Assembly: GCF_001425825.1 (NCBI RefSeq)
Contig: NZ_LMDM01000024.1
Location: 1-56,508, forward strand
Length of the DNA: 56,508 nucleotides
Reading direction: 5' to 3'
Origin: Rhizobacter sp. Root1238
Lineage (GTDB): Bacteria; Pseudomonadota; Gammaproteobacteria; Burkholderiales; Burkholderiaceae_C
Below the pieces are notes generated by a model. That model was not told where the DNA came from. It ran no database searches and was given only the letters and a program-made list of their open reading frames with translations. Below, one piece after another: positions 44,777 to 51,906 of this stretch (position 1 is its first letter; each line of letters starts with the position of its first letter). The position numbers and the translations under genes are program-made.

Positions 44777-45577
44777 ATGCATGATGAACGCCAGCTGGCC
44801 CTGATCGACGCCGACCGCCGCCGGCTGGTGCGTGCGGCCACCCGCCTGCTGGGACCGGCGGAGGCCGAGGACGCCGTGCAGGACGCCTGCGTCCGCGCGC
44901 TCGAGGCCGATGCGCTCGCACTGAACGCTGCCCAGGCCTGGCTGCACACCGTGGTGCGCCACCTGGCCATCGACCGCCTGAGGCGACGAGACTGGATGCA
45001 GCACTGGCTGGCGGAGAGGGCTGCCGACGACGAGACCGCAGGCGCATCGCCGTCGGCCGAGACGGAGGCGGCGCTCTCGCAAGAGGCCGCGCACGCGTTG
45101 CGACTGCTGGCCGCCGAGCTGACGCCTGCGGACGGTGCCGCCGTGCTGCTGCACGAGGTGTTCGAGGTCGGTCATGCCGAGATCGCGCGGGCCGGCGGCA
45201 GGTCCGAGGTGGGCAGCCGGCAGCAGTTGCGGCGGGCGCTGCTGCGGTTGCAGGAGGCGGCTGCTGCAGCGAAGCGCCGCGCCGCGCCGGAGCTCGATTC
45301 GAGCGAAGAGGCGGTCTTCCGCCTGTACCTGCAGTCGCTGCAGTTGCGCGATCCGCAGGCGCTGTGGGCGATCCTGCGCCAGCCGCCCGTCCGTGCGTCG
45401 ACGGGGATGTCGGCCGTCGCGGCCAATGCCGCACCGGCACCGGCTGCGACCACCGCCAGCGGCGTGGTGCAGGTGGGTGGGCAACTGGGGCTGTTGCTCA
45501 CGCTGGACGGCGTCACGCTGTGCGTGTTGCCGCTGGGCGTGCAACCCGAGCGCGACCTGCAGACCGCAGGGCCGTGA
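44777..45577 (+). CDS. ECF-type RNA polymerase sigma factor with C-terminal extension
   Basis: A 266-residue sigma factor. Region 2 is seen in LVRAATRLLGPAEAEDAVQDACVRAL and AWLHTVVRHLAIDRLRRRDW. Region 4 is ELTPADGAAVLLHEVFEVGHAEIARAGGRSEVGSRQQLRRALLRL. About 100 residues follow (EAVFRLYLQSLQLRDPQALWAILRQPPV), like the SnoaL-type tail of some ECF groups that regulate activity without an anti-sigma factor. No anti-sigma gene adjoins. It is divergent from the ClpP-like gene and upstream of a dihydrofolate-reductase-like gene, which may be a target. Confidence 0.85.
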   Translation: MHDERQLALIDADRRRLVRAATRLLGPAEAEDAVQDACVRALEADALALNAAQAWLHTVVRHLAIDRLRRRDWMQHWLAERAADDETAGASPSAETEAALSQEAAHALRLLAAELTPADGAAVLLHEVFEVGHAEIARAGGRSEVGSRQQLRRALLRLQEAAAAAKRRAAPELDSSEEAVFRLYLQSLQLRDPQALWAILRQPPVRASTGMSAVAANAAPAPAATTASGVVQVGGQLGLLLTLDGVTLCVLPLGVQPERDLQTAGP

Positions 45578-45650
45578 CGGCAGGTCGTGTCGATCCGGGT
45601 CGGTGTGGTTCGTCGTGTCGATGGCAGCACACACTCGAAAGGACACACTC

Positions 45651-46265
45651 ATGCCCAAGATCATCGTGAATGCATTTCTGACCCTGGACGGCGTCATGCA
45701 GGCTCCCGGCGGCCCCGACGAGGACCGCGAGGGGGGCTTCGAGCATGGCGGCTGGCAGGGCCCGTACACCGACGACGTCATGGGGCGGCTGATCACCGAG
45801 GGGTTCTCGGACGCCGACGGTTTCCTGCTCGGTCGCAAGACCTACGACATCTTCTCCAACTACTGGCCCAGGATCACCGACCCGGGCAACCCGATCGCGG
45901 CCGCGCTCAATTCGCGGCCGAAGCACGTGGTGTCGCGCAGCCTCGATCGTGTCGGCTGGAACAACGCCCGCCTGGTCCGGGGCGACGTGGTCGCCGAGCT
46001 GCGCAAGCTTCGCGAGCAGCCCGGGCAGACCTTGCAGACCTGGGGCAGCACCGACCTGATGCAGACGCTGCTGAAGAACGACCTGATCGACGAGTACCGG
46101 CTGTTCATCTTCCCGTTGGTGCTGGGCTCGGGCAAACGGCTCTTCGGCAGCGGCACGGTGCCGGCGGCGTTCAGGCAGGTCGAGTCGGCGACCAGCAGCA
46201 AGGGAGCGACCTACCACCGGCTCGAGCGCAGCGGGAAGCCGACCTACGGGCAGATCGGAGCCTGA
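45651..46265 (+). CDS. dihydrofolate reductase/RibD C-terminal family protein
   Basis: A 204-residue NADPH-dependent reductase fold of the DHFR/RibD family. It starts MPKIIVNAFLTLDGVMQAPGGP, followed by DGFLLGRKTYDIFSNYWP, KHVVSRSLDRVGWNNA and WGSTDLMQTLLKNDLIDEYRLFIFPLVLGSGKRLFG. Single-domain members are common and their substrates mostly unknown. A weak AAAGGAC precedes the ATG. It is 73 bases downstream of the ECF sigma gene on the same strand, which is a common pairing in proteobacteria. Confidence 0.88.
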   Translation: MPKIIVNAFLTLDGVMQAPGGPDEDREGGFEHGGWQGPYTDDVMGRLITEGFSDADGFLLGRKTYDIFSNYWPRITDPGNPIAAALNSRPKHVVSRSLDRVGWNNARLVRGDVVAELRKLREQPGQTLQTWGSTDLMQTLLKNDLIDEYRLFIFPLVLGSGKRLFGSGTVPAAFRQVESATSSKGATYHRLERSGKPTYGQIGA

Positions 46266-46328
46266 GGTCGGCGACGTGATCGCGCCCCCGACCGATGACG
46301 GCGAGGGCCACTACGACGTGAAGGCCGC

Positions 46329-47294
46329 TCAAGGCCGCCAGGCGCTGTCGACATCGGTCGCCGGCGCGCAAGGGCGAACGAGCGCCTCTTGTCCGGCAGC
46401 GTGCACCTGCTCGAACAGGCGCTGCTTCAACGCGCTTCGACGGCGGTGCTGCGCCCTGTGCTTTGACGCGACCTCGTGTTCGGGCCTGATCTGCGGGACG
46501 GCCGGCAGTCGCCAGCATCGCTCGCTGAGGCGGCTCGCGCCGGCATCGCGCCAGACCTCGTCGTAGTCGAGCTGGATCTTGCATGCCCGACCGTAGCGGG
46601 CCGTCACGTGCCCCTTGCTCGATACCGTCATCGGGGCCGGCAGCCCCCATCCGGCGCACAGGCCTTGCAGAGCGCAGATCAGCAGCGCGCCGGGCCTGAG
46701 CTTCTGCATCGCCGCACCGATCTCGCGCACCTCGTGCTCGGTTCCTCGAACCCCCTGGAAGCCGCCGACGAGCACGGCGCTCTGCCCGGGTCGCAGGCCC
46801 TCTTCGACGAACCCGCTGACGATGCTGAAATTCGCGGACATGACGCGACGTCCGGTGAACATCAGGTCGAGGCTGAGTTCGCCTTCCCGGCTCTGCGAAG
46901 CGGAGTGACGCAGCACCAGGCTGACGCCGGGAAACTCGGGCTCGGGGAGCGGCAGCAGGATCGGGGCGCCGCGTAAAAACTCCGGCGGCAGATGGTTGTG
47001 CAGCCAGTTGAAGTGCCACACCACGCAATCGACTCGCCTGCGCACGGGCAGGTTGGCGCAGAGGTAGGGCCGCAGGGGCCTCAGGTGGAGCTCGATGGGG
47101 TACTGCTGGGCGGTCTCGGCCGACAGCGCATGGAAGTAGCGGATGCAGCTGTCGACACTGGACCGGCGCAGGGCGAGCCTGGCATAGAACTTCAGTGCCC
47201 TCCGGACGGTGGCCCAGCGCCCGCCGGCACCATCGTCGATTCGCGAGAACAGCGAACCCCCTCTCCACGTCGCAGGCGCGGCGTTCGCGAACAT
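46329..47294 (-). CDS. VirK/YbjX (DUF535) family protein
   Basis: A 321-residue protein of the DUF535/VirK/YbjX family. Landmarks are VLVGGFQGVRGTEHEVREIGAAMQKLRPGALLICALQGLCAGWGL and the late LDYDEVWRDAGASRLSERCWRLPAVPQ, followed by the basic KHRAQHRRRSALKQRLFEQ. Studied members affect envelope and antimicrobial-peptide resistance in enterobacteria; the mechanism is not known. GAGGAGA lies eight bases before the ATG. It stands at the edge of the accessory region, divergent from the next gene with 350 bases between them. Confidence 0.85.
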   Translation of the reverse strand: MFANAAPATWRGGSLFSRIDDGAGGRWATVRRALKFYARLALRRSSVDSCIRYFHALSAETAQQYPIELHLRPLRPYLCANLPVRRRVDCVVWHFNWLHNHLPPEFLRGAPILLPLPEPEFPGVSLVLRHSASQSREGELSLDLMFTGRRVMSANFSIVSGFVEEGLRPGQSAVLVGGFQGVRGTEHEVREIGAAMQKLRPGALLICALQGLCAGWGLPAPMTVSSKGHVTARYGRACKIQLDYDEVWRDAGASRLSERCWRLPAVPQIRPEHEVASKHRAQHRRRSALKQRLFEQVHAAGQEALVRPCAPATDVDSAWRP

Positions 47295-47644
47295 CTTCAG
47301 GTCTCCTCAGGCCTTGCCGTCGCATCGCGATCGGATTTTGTTCACAAAACTTTACCATGCGGCAAACTTCGTTCGCAATCTATCCTACGAACGAATCAGC
47401 GGTGGCGCGTGGTTCAAGTCACGCAGGACGGGAGCGCCTTGCCAGTGCCTTCAGTTCGACGCGACGCCCGTGCGCTTCTCAACTTCAATGGCTGGTTCGA
47501 AGCCTGGCCAACCGGGACGAGTGGTCGCCGGGTGGCTTGCGGGCCAGGCTCAGACTTCATGCCAACCGGTTTCAGCCTGGCGCTGATGGCGCCGCGGTGC
47601 GGGGGCTTCTAGATTCGCCTGCACCGTCAGCCCGCGACAAGCCC
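47295..47644. other. 350-base gap without a clear gene
   Basis: Between the VirK/YbjX gene and the next gene the base composition drops locally (47330-47400 is AT-richer), and it probably holds the two divergent promoters. The frame of the following gene is open through part of this stretch but shows no convincing start. Nothing else is seen. Confidence 0.5.
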
Positions 47645-48085
47645 ATGAAACACCCTGTGGATCCCGCCCCTGACCGCGTCCACCGGCGGCTCGACGTTCA
47701 GCGACGAACAGGCGCCGAGGCGCCGCAGTCGACGCTGAATCACAGCCCGCGGATGGTTGCCCAGCGCGAACAGATCGAATCCGCATTCGGCGCAACGGCG
47801 CAACGCGCGGAGGTCGTGCAGATGGTCCGGGAGCGCAACGTTCGGAATGTTCGCTTCGACGGCAGTGCCGACGCGCTTCGGGCGCTCATTCTGCGATGGG
47901 GGTGTCCGGCGGCCTATACCGTCACGGTGAGCCCGACGGATTTCGTCGGCGGGAACTACGACGTCAAGTTCACCCATCCCGATACTGCAATTTCCATCGT
48001 GACGGCACGGGGCTGGGTTGCCGCTGCATTGGCACGAGCAGAGCCAGATTCATCGGATGCCGAGCCGAGCTCGGAGTCCGACTGA
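47645..48085 (+). CDS. hypothetical protein with an eCIS-type repeat motif
   Basis: A 146-residue soluble protein. The stretch NHSPRMVAQREQIESAFG, followed by ATAQRAEVVQ, is like the short motif (SPR-x-x-AQR-x-x-x-x-x-x-FG) found in proteins associated with extracellular contractile injection systems and polymorphic toxins. The second half (VRFDGSADALRALILRWGCPAAYTVTVSPTDFVGGNYDVKF) is unrecognised. An ATG at 47645 is chosen; the frame is open further upstream. It sits just outside the left att site of the island. The motif similarity is from memory and needs a search. Confidence 0.55.
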   Translation: MKHPVDPAPDRVHRRLDVQRRTGAEAPQSTLNHSPRMVAQREQIESAFGATAQRAEVVQMVRERNVRNVRFDGSADALRALILRWGCPAAYTVTVSPTDFVGGNYDVKFTHPDTAISIVTARGWVAAALARAEPDSSDAEPSSESD

Positions 48086-48087
48086 CC

Positions 48088-48105
48088 GGACTGGGCACCC
48101 AGTCC
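48088..48105. terminator. palindrome after the eCIS-motif gene
   Basis: GGACTGGG-CA-CCCAGTCC is a perfect inverted repeat starting two bases after the stop of the preceding gene. A terminator role is plausible though no T run follows. Confidence 0.4.
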
Positions 48106-48129
48106 GTGGGGGACGCCAATGGCCTTGGC

Positions 48130-48163
48130 ATTGGACTGCGCACTGGTCCGCCGACAGGAATCG
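48130..48163. repeat. left att-like repeat (partial tRNA 3' end)
   Basis: This stretch matches 51698-51732 at 32 of 35 positions: two substitutions and one missing C. The shared core is GCACTGGTCC-GCCGACAGGAATCG. As the last copy lies 3.57 kb from the intact tRNA, it is the expected far end of an integrated element. Confidence 0.75.
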
Positions 48164-48218
48164 CAGGTTGAGCGCTGAGCCGCGTGGATATTCGTGGTTT
48201 CTGCTTTCGGGTGTTTCG

Positions 48219-48238
48219 GTTACCCCCAAAGCTACCCC
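48219..48238. promoter_or_regulatory. putative arm-type integrase sites, left end
   Basis: GTTACCCCC and GCTACCCC lie in tandem just inside the left att repeat. The same two motifs, each in both orientations, form the large inverted repeat at 51550-51597 next to the integrase, so they are likely integrase arm-binding sites. Confidence 0.6.
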
Positions 48239-48568
48239 AGTGCAAGTCCATCACCTGATGGGCGTGAGATCGGCCGCCGGCCGAGCGCCCTCGATGAAGG
48301 GCTCGTGCCATGCGTTCGATTCGGATTTCTCTTCTGGCGGTCGCCGTTGGTCTATCTGCTCAGTGCAGCAGACGTTTGTCAGGGCTTTCCAACCGCTCAT
48401 CCACCCGTTGAGCCATCTGACCAATCGGGCACACCTTGACCCGGCAGTGCAACAGTCCAGTGCCGCGCTGTTGCGTGGACGCCTAGCCGCGCAGGGCTGC
48501 GCGTCAATCGAGGGAAAACACCTGTCCGATCCGGCCATGCTCGCCGCTCCTCTGCTCAGGAACTCACC
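48239..48568. other. 330-base island stretch without a clear gene
   Basis: From the left arm sites to the first island gene I see no convincing coding frame. Several short frames overlap but none has a good ribosome-binding site. It may hold regulatory DNA or decayed sequence. Confidence 0.4.
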
Positions 48569-48895
48569 ATGACCCTTCAAGACCTCGAACGTGCCGCCGC
48601 TTGGCTCAAGAGGCTCCACGAGCTTGGCGAGCATCTGCAGGTGGAAGGCACCGATCACTCGCCGAAGGCGATCGTCGTGCGACAGCTGCGCCCCGTGGCG
48701 CGCGAACACTTGGTCGCGGTGCTGGCGTGGTCGCGCCGCCCCGCCGAGATCCAGGCTTTGCCACCCGTGATCTCTGAGGCGCTGCGTTCGGAGGCCGAGA
48801 TGCTGACGCTGTGGGAAGAGAGGGAGGCCGTCGCCAGGTACATGGCGGCCATCAACGACGTGCACGAGATCCTGGAGGCACTGCGCACGCGCTGA
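48569..48895 (+). CDS. hypothetical island protein, 108 residues
   Basis: A 108-residue soluble, mostly helical protein (TLQDLERAAAWLKRLHELGEHLQVEG to the end EILEALRTR). No domain recognised. AGGAA lies before the ATG at 48569. It is the leftmost cargo gene of the tRNA-Arg island. Confidence 0.6.
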   Translation: MTLQDLERAAAWLKRLHELGEHLQVEGTDHSPKAIVVRQLRPVAREHLVAVLAWSRRPAEIQALPPVISEALRSEAEMLTLWEEREAVARYMAAINDVHEILEALRTR

Positions 48896-48956
48896 CGCGC
48901 TGCTCGCCGAGGGGCGCCCGGTACTGCATTGGCAGTTCAAGCAGGCTTGCCGGGTC

Positions 48957-49190
48957 TCAACCGTGACGCTCGACCCAGCGCTCGCCCTCCGCGTATGCAG
49001 CATCCGCTGCTTCACGAGCCGTCTCGAACGTCGGCGCGTTTGGCGTCACGCGAATGTTCATCGGCGCCGCACCGTCGGCCCGCTCGATCACCACCTTCAC
49101 GGCGAAGCGGCCGTCAGGTGTCCTGTCCGGCTCACAGTGATGCGTGTATCGCGGATCGATACCGGACACCTTCACGAAGGATTCGGGCAT
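48957..49190 (-). CDS. hypothetical island protein, 77 residues
   Basis: A 77-residue protein (VKVSGIDPRYTHHCEPDRTPDGRFAVKVVIERADG) with a helical end AREAADAAYAEGERWVERHG. Unrecognised family. GGGGGAG precedes the ATG at 49190. It is convergent with the 108-residue gene, 61 bases between them. Confidence 0.55.
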   Translation of the reverse strand: MPESFVKVSGIDPRYTHHCEPDRTPDGRFAVKVVIERADGAAPMNIRVTPNAPTFETAREAADAAYAEGERWVERHG

Positions 49191-49234
49191 GTTGCTGCTC
49201 CCCCTGCATGAGCCCACTTGCCGGCGCGACCCGC

Positions 49235-49500
49235 TCACGGCTGCGTCTTCGAAGCCGCTTCGACGAATTGCACGGCAATACCGTACCCCTCATCGAACGC
49301 CTGCCGTTCATCGCGGCGTCGACGTTGCTCGTATCGACTTTCGTTAGGACATTCCCGAGATGAACATAGGCATGCACACGGTAGCCATCGCTCGCGACGT
49401 CCCAGCCTGCAACGAGGTCGATGCCGACTCCTCGATAGGCGGCGTTGGCTTCGCCGGTTGGCCGGACTGAAACTTCTGCCAGGGCATCGAGCCTCCCGGT
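49235..49500 (-). pseudogene. probable gene remnant with a frameshift
   Basis: One frame reads AYRGVGIDLVAGWDVASDGYRVHAYVHLGNVLTKVDTSNVDAAMNG. A neighbouring frame continues QAFDEGYGIAVQFVEAASKTQP and then TGA (49237-49235). Both look protein-like, and they join if one base is missing near 49305. No start codon or ribosome-binding site is visible at the upstream end. A decayed island gene is the simplest reading; two unrelated chance frames cannot be excluded. Confidence 0.4.
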
Positions 49501-49597
49501 GACTGAACCTCCGATTCTCTACACGGCTACATCGTGCGCGAGATCAACGAGGGCCGCAAGGGCTGCTCGGCAACCCCAGGCCGCCGACATGCGTCGC

Positions 49598-49813
49598 TCA
49601 GCGGCTGGACCAGTAGAAGATCACCAGTCGCGTTAGGTTGGTGATGGGCTTGGTCCCATCCCTCACGACCATGTGCCCGGCTTCCGCAGGAAGAACCTTG
49701 ATCGAGATGACATCTTCCTCGGCAATGCCGAACTCGTCTGCCTGATCGTTGAACCCGACCAGCAGTTCGTCGACGGATACTCCGTGGACGTCGAAGCACT
49801 TCAAGTTTCGCAT
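49598..49813 (-). CDS. hypothetical island protein, 71 residues
   Basis: A 71-residue protein (RNLKCFDVHGVSVDELLVGFNDQADEFGIAEEDVISIKVLPAEAGH). No recognised domain. GAGGGG lies five bases before the ATG at 49813. The Asp/Glu-rich, helical middle suggests a small soluble regulator or immunity-like protein. Confidence 0.55.
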   Translation of the reverse strand: MRNLKCFDVHGVSVDELLVGFNDQADEFGIAEEDVISIKVLPAEAGHMVVRDGTKPITNLTRLVIFYWSSR

Positions 49814-50019
49814 GCGAGCCCCTCTGCTTGAAGGAACGATCCTGTTCCAGGGCACTATGGTGCGCGCGACGCCGCCGTGCTGCAACACCGCGCGCCGCCC
49901 ATTCAGTTAGATCTGCCGGCTTGCGCAGCCACATGGTCCGCGGAGGCGCCTGCGCGTAGTCGAAGCTGCAAAATCACTCAGGCATGGATGCCGAAGCTCA
50001 TCAGTCGTCGCCTAACTGC

Positions 50020-50220
50020 TCAGGCAAGCACAGCGGTGCTCGTGTCGTCGTTGTTGTCGACAATGCCCTGAAGCACGCCCTCAACTGCCTCCAGCAAACA
50101 GCCGACATCGTTGAGGAGGTCGTCGTTCGAATTCGCTGGATCGATCCGGTATCGCCCGTTCAACTGGTAGAGGTGCGGGAACGACGAATCGTCACGTTCT
50201 GTAGACTTGATGGTTGCCAT
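50020..50220 (-). CDS. hypothetical island protein, 66 residues
   Basis: A 66-residue acidic protein ending ILQ-type helix GCLLEAVEGVLQGIVDNNDDTSTAVLA, after FPHLYQLNGRYRIDPANSNDDLL. No certain family; it is vaguely like DUF3077 proteins. AGGTGA precedes the ATG at 50220. The gene lies between the integrase and the other cargo, on the integrase strand. Confidence 0.55.
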   Translation of the reverse strand: MATIKSTERDDSSFPHLYQLNGRYRIDPANSNDDLLNDVGCLLEAVEGVLQGIVDNNDDTSTAVLA

Positions 50221-50324
50221 GATTCACCTGTTGTGAGGTGGGTTGCGGTAGGGCTCGCCAGGTATTCCACCACCGGGCGGGCCCGCTTTGCCTCGGGACC
50301 GCCGAGGCGCCGGCGCCTGAAGGG

Positions 50325-51548
50325 TCAGGCGGCCTTGAATGCGATCACGTCCGCGCCCTCGCGCAGCTTGTCGAGGTGGTCGGCATACCACTGCATCAAC
50401 TTCGCGCGCTCGGCCAAGTGCTGCGCGCGGTTGTACGCGGCGCGCACCTCGTCGCGCTCCTCGTGGGCCAGCTGCTTCTCGATGATGTCGCCGCTCCAGC
50501 CGGCCTCGTTCGCGCAGGTGGAGAACAGCGTGCGCATGCCGTGCGCGGTGGCGAGCCCCTTGTAGCCCATGCGGGCGAGCGCGCTGTTGAAGGTGTTCTC
50601 GCTGAGCGGCTTCTCGGGGTAGAAGGGCGACGGGAAGACGAGGTCGCGGTGGCCGGTCAGCTCCCGCATCGACTCGACCAACGCGACGGCCTGCGTCGAC
50701 AGCGGCACCACGTGCGCTGTCTGCATCTTCATGCGCTCGGCCGGAATGCGCCACAGCGCGCGCTTCAGGTCGAACTCGGCCCATCGCGCGCCGCGCAGCT
50801 CGCCCGGCCGCACAGCGGTCAGCATCAGCAGCGCGAGCGCGGCCTTCGTGTTCTGGTCGCCTTCGTATGCGTCGAGCTTGCGAAGGAACGCCGGCGCGTC
50901 TTGCTCTGAGAGCGCCGCGCGGTGGCGGGTCTTCCGCGGCTTCAGCACCTCGGATGGCTTCAGCGAGTAGGTGGGGTCGACCTCCAGCAGTTCGTGCGCG
51001 ATCGCGTGCCGGAAAATGGCGCGCAGTCGCTGGAAGACGCGGCCCGCGGTTTCCGACGCGCCGGAAGCCTCGACGGCCTTCACGATGCGGCGGATGTCGC
51101 CCGGCTTTATCTCCGTGATCGGCAGCTTGCCCAGTTCGGGGAAGACGTGGTTCTCGAGCGATGCCGTGATGGCGTCGAGCGTGCCTTCGGTCCACGCGCC
51201 GGCGCGCTCCTTCAGCCAGGCACGCGACACCGCCTCCATGTGGTTCAAGGCGGCGACCGCGCGCGCGACCTTTTCGTCCTTGCGCGCCTGGCTGGGATCG
51301 GTGCCGGCCGCGAGTAGCGCGCGCGCCTCGTCGCGGGCGTCGCGCGCCTTCGCGAGGCTGCGCTCGGGGTAGGTGCCCAGTGAGAGCAGCTTCTCCTTCC
51401 CGTCGAAGCGGTACTTCAGCCGCCACCACTTCGACGAGGTGCCCGTCGACGTCGCGCGCACCTCGAGGTAGAGGCCGCGCTCGTCATAGAGCTTCAGCGG
51501 CTTCTCGCCGGCCTTGACCTTCTTGATCTGGGTGTCGTTGAGGGGCAT
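50325..51548 (-). CDS. tyrosine-type integrase, P4 family (DUF4102 N-terminus)
   Basis: A 407-residue P4-type integrase. The N-terminus is the DUF4102 arm-binding domain (MPLNDTQIKKVKAGEKPLKLYDERGLYLEV; KLLSLGTYPERSLAKARD). The core domain has SRAWLKERAGAW and the catalytic residues: Arg in TAVRPGELRG, His-x-x-Arg as HGMR, His in LAHEER and the nucleophile Tyr in AAYNRA. Its start lies 1.5 bases-wide away from the large inverted repeat 51550-51597, which could regulate it and bind the enzyme. The integrase sits beside the tRNA 3' end, as in tRNA-integrating islands. Confidence 0.92.
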   Translation of the reverse strand: MPLNDTQIKKVKAGEKPLKLYDERGLYLEVRATSTGTSSKWWRLKYRFDGKEKLLSLGTYPERSLAKARDARDEARALLAAGTDPSQARKDEKVARAVAALNHMEAVSRAWLKERAGAWTEGTLDAITASLENHVFPELGKLPITEIKPGDIRRIVKAVEASGASETAGRVFQRLRAIFRHAIAHELLEVDPTYSLKPSEVLKPRKTRHRAALSEQDAPAFLRKLDAYEGDQNTKAALALLMLTAVRPGELRGARWAEFDLKRALWRIPAERMKMQTAHVVPLSTQAVALVESMRELTGHRDLVFPSPFYPEKPLSENTFNSALARMGYKGLATAHGMRTLFSTCANEAGWSGDIIEKQLAHEERDEVRAAYNRAQHLAERAKLMQWYADHLDKLREGADVIAFKAA

Positions 51549-51549
51549 C

Positions 51550-51597
51550 GGGGTAACTTTCCGGGGGTAGCGAACTGCTACCCCTGAAGTTACCCCC
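51550..51597. promoter_or_regulatory. nested inverted repeat: arm-type sites and integrase control region
   Basis: Outer arms GGGGTAACTT (51550-51559) and AAGTTACCCC (51587-51596) and inner arms GGGGTAGC (51564-51571) and GCTACCCC (51577-51584) form a nested perfect inverted repeat starting one base before the integrase ATG. The same GTTACCCC and GCTACCCC units recur at 48219-48238. Confidence 0.65.
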
Positions 51598-51697
51598 GTT
51601 TGTGCTCAGATTCAACTGGAGTCGCTTGGACTTCCTGAGACTTCCGATCCCTCGGAAGTGTTGATTTCCCTGGGGAAACGGGACTACACTGGATTTT

Positions 51698-51732
51698 ATT
51701 GGACCGTGCACTGGTCCCGCCGACAGGAATCG
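51698..51732. repeat. right att repeat in the tRNA-Arg 3' end
   Basis: The tRNA-side copy of the att repeat, spanning the CCA end, the acceptor 3' strand and part of the T arm, plus 14 bases beyond the CCA. It matches 48130-48163. Confidence 0.75.
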
Positions 51733-51786
51733 AACCTGTATTTGCCGCTTAGGAGGCGGCCGTTCTATCCATTGAACTACGGCGAG
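51712..51786 (-). tRNA. tRNA-Arg (anticodon CCT)
   Basis: A 75-base tRNA on the minus strand with an encoded CCA end (complement of 51712-51714). The anticodon loop CTCCTAA gives anticodon CCT, reading AGG. The T arm is CAGGTTCGATTCCTG. Acceptor arms CTCGCCG and CGGCGGG pair with one T-G wobble. Both sides carry integrase genes; the integration site uses the 3' end. Confidence 0.92.
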
Positions 51787-51816
51787 TGGGGGTGGATTCT
51801 AGCGTTGATTTTTCGC

Positions 51817-51834
51817 CTCTCTCCTATGAGAGAG
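51817..51834. repeat. inverted repeat between tRNA and second integrase
   Basis: CTCTCTC-CTAT-GAGAGAG, perfect arms of seven, lies 31 bases before the tRNA 5' end. Function is unknown. Confidence 0.4.
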
Positions 51835-51865
51835 TCATCGCATATCATCGGCTTCAACAACCTCA

Positions 51866-51892
51866 GTGATACGCGGTGATACGCCGTATCAC
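51866..51892. promoter_or_regulatory. repeat cluster upstream of the second integrase
   Basis: GTGATACG occurs at 51866-51873 and 51876-51883 and its complement CGTATCAC at 51885-51892. The last two form the palindrome GTGATACG-C-CGTATCAC. It lies 15 bases before the integrase ATG and could be an operator or a recombinase site. Confidence 0.5.
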
Positions 51893-51906
51893 TCGCTCAA
51901 GTCTCG

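Larger units (their letters stand above)
48130..51732. mobile_element. small genomic island at tRNA-Arg(CCT)
   Basis: The island is bounded by two near-identical copies of the tRNA 3' end (48130-48163 and 51698-51732). A P4-type integrase lies next to the tRNA and its putative arm-type sites occur at both ends. Cargo is four short genes and one remnant. It lacks replication or transfer genes, so it is either a minimal integrative element or one that lost its body. Codon use of the small genes differs from the chromosomal background. Confidence 0.75.

Noticed and set aside
48018-48572. Plus-strand frame of 184 codons across the left att site
   Set aside because: It spans the att repeat and arm sites, overlaps a better gene at both ends and looks non-coding.
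49445-49636. Plus-strand frame of 63 codons between island genes
   Set aside because: No ribosome-binding site, biased composition and overlap with the likely remnant.
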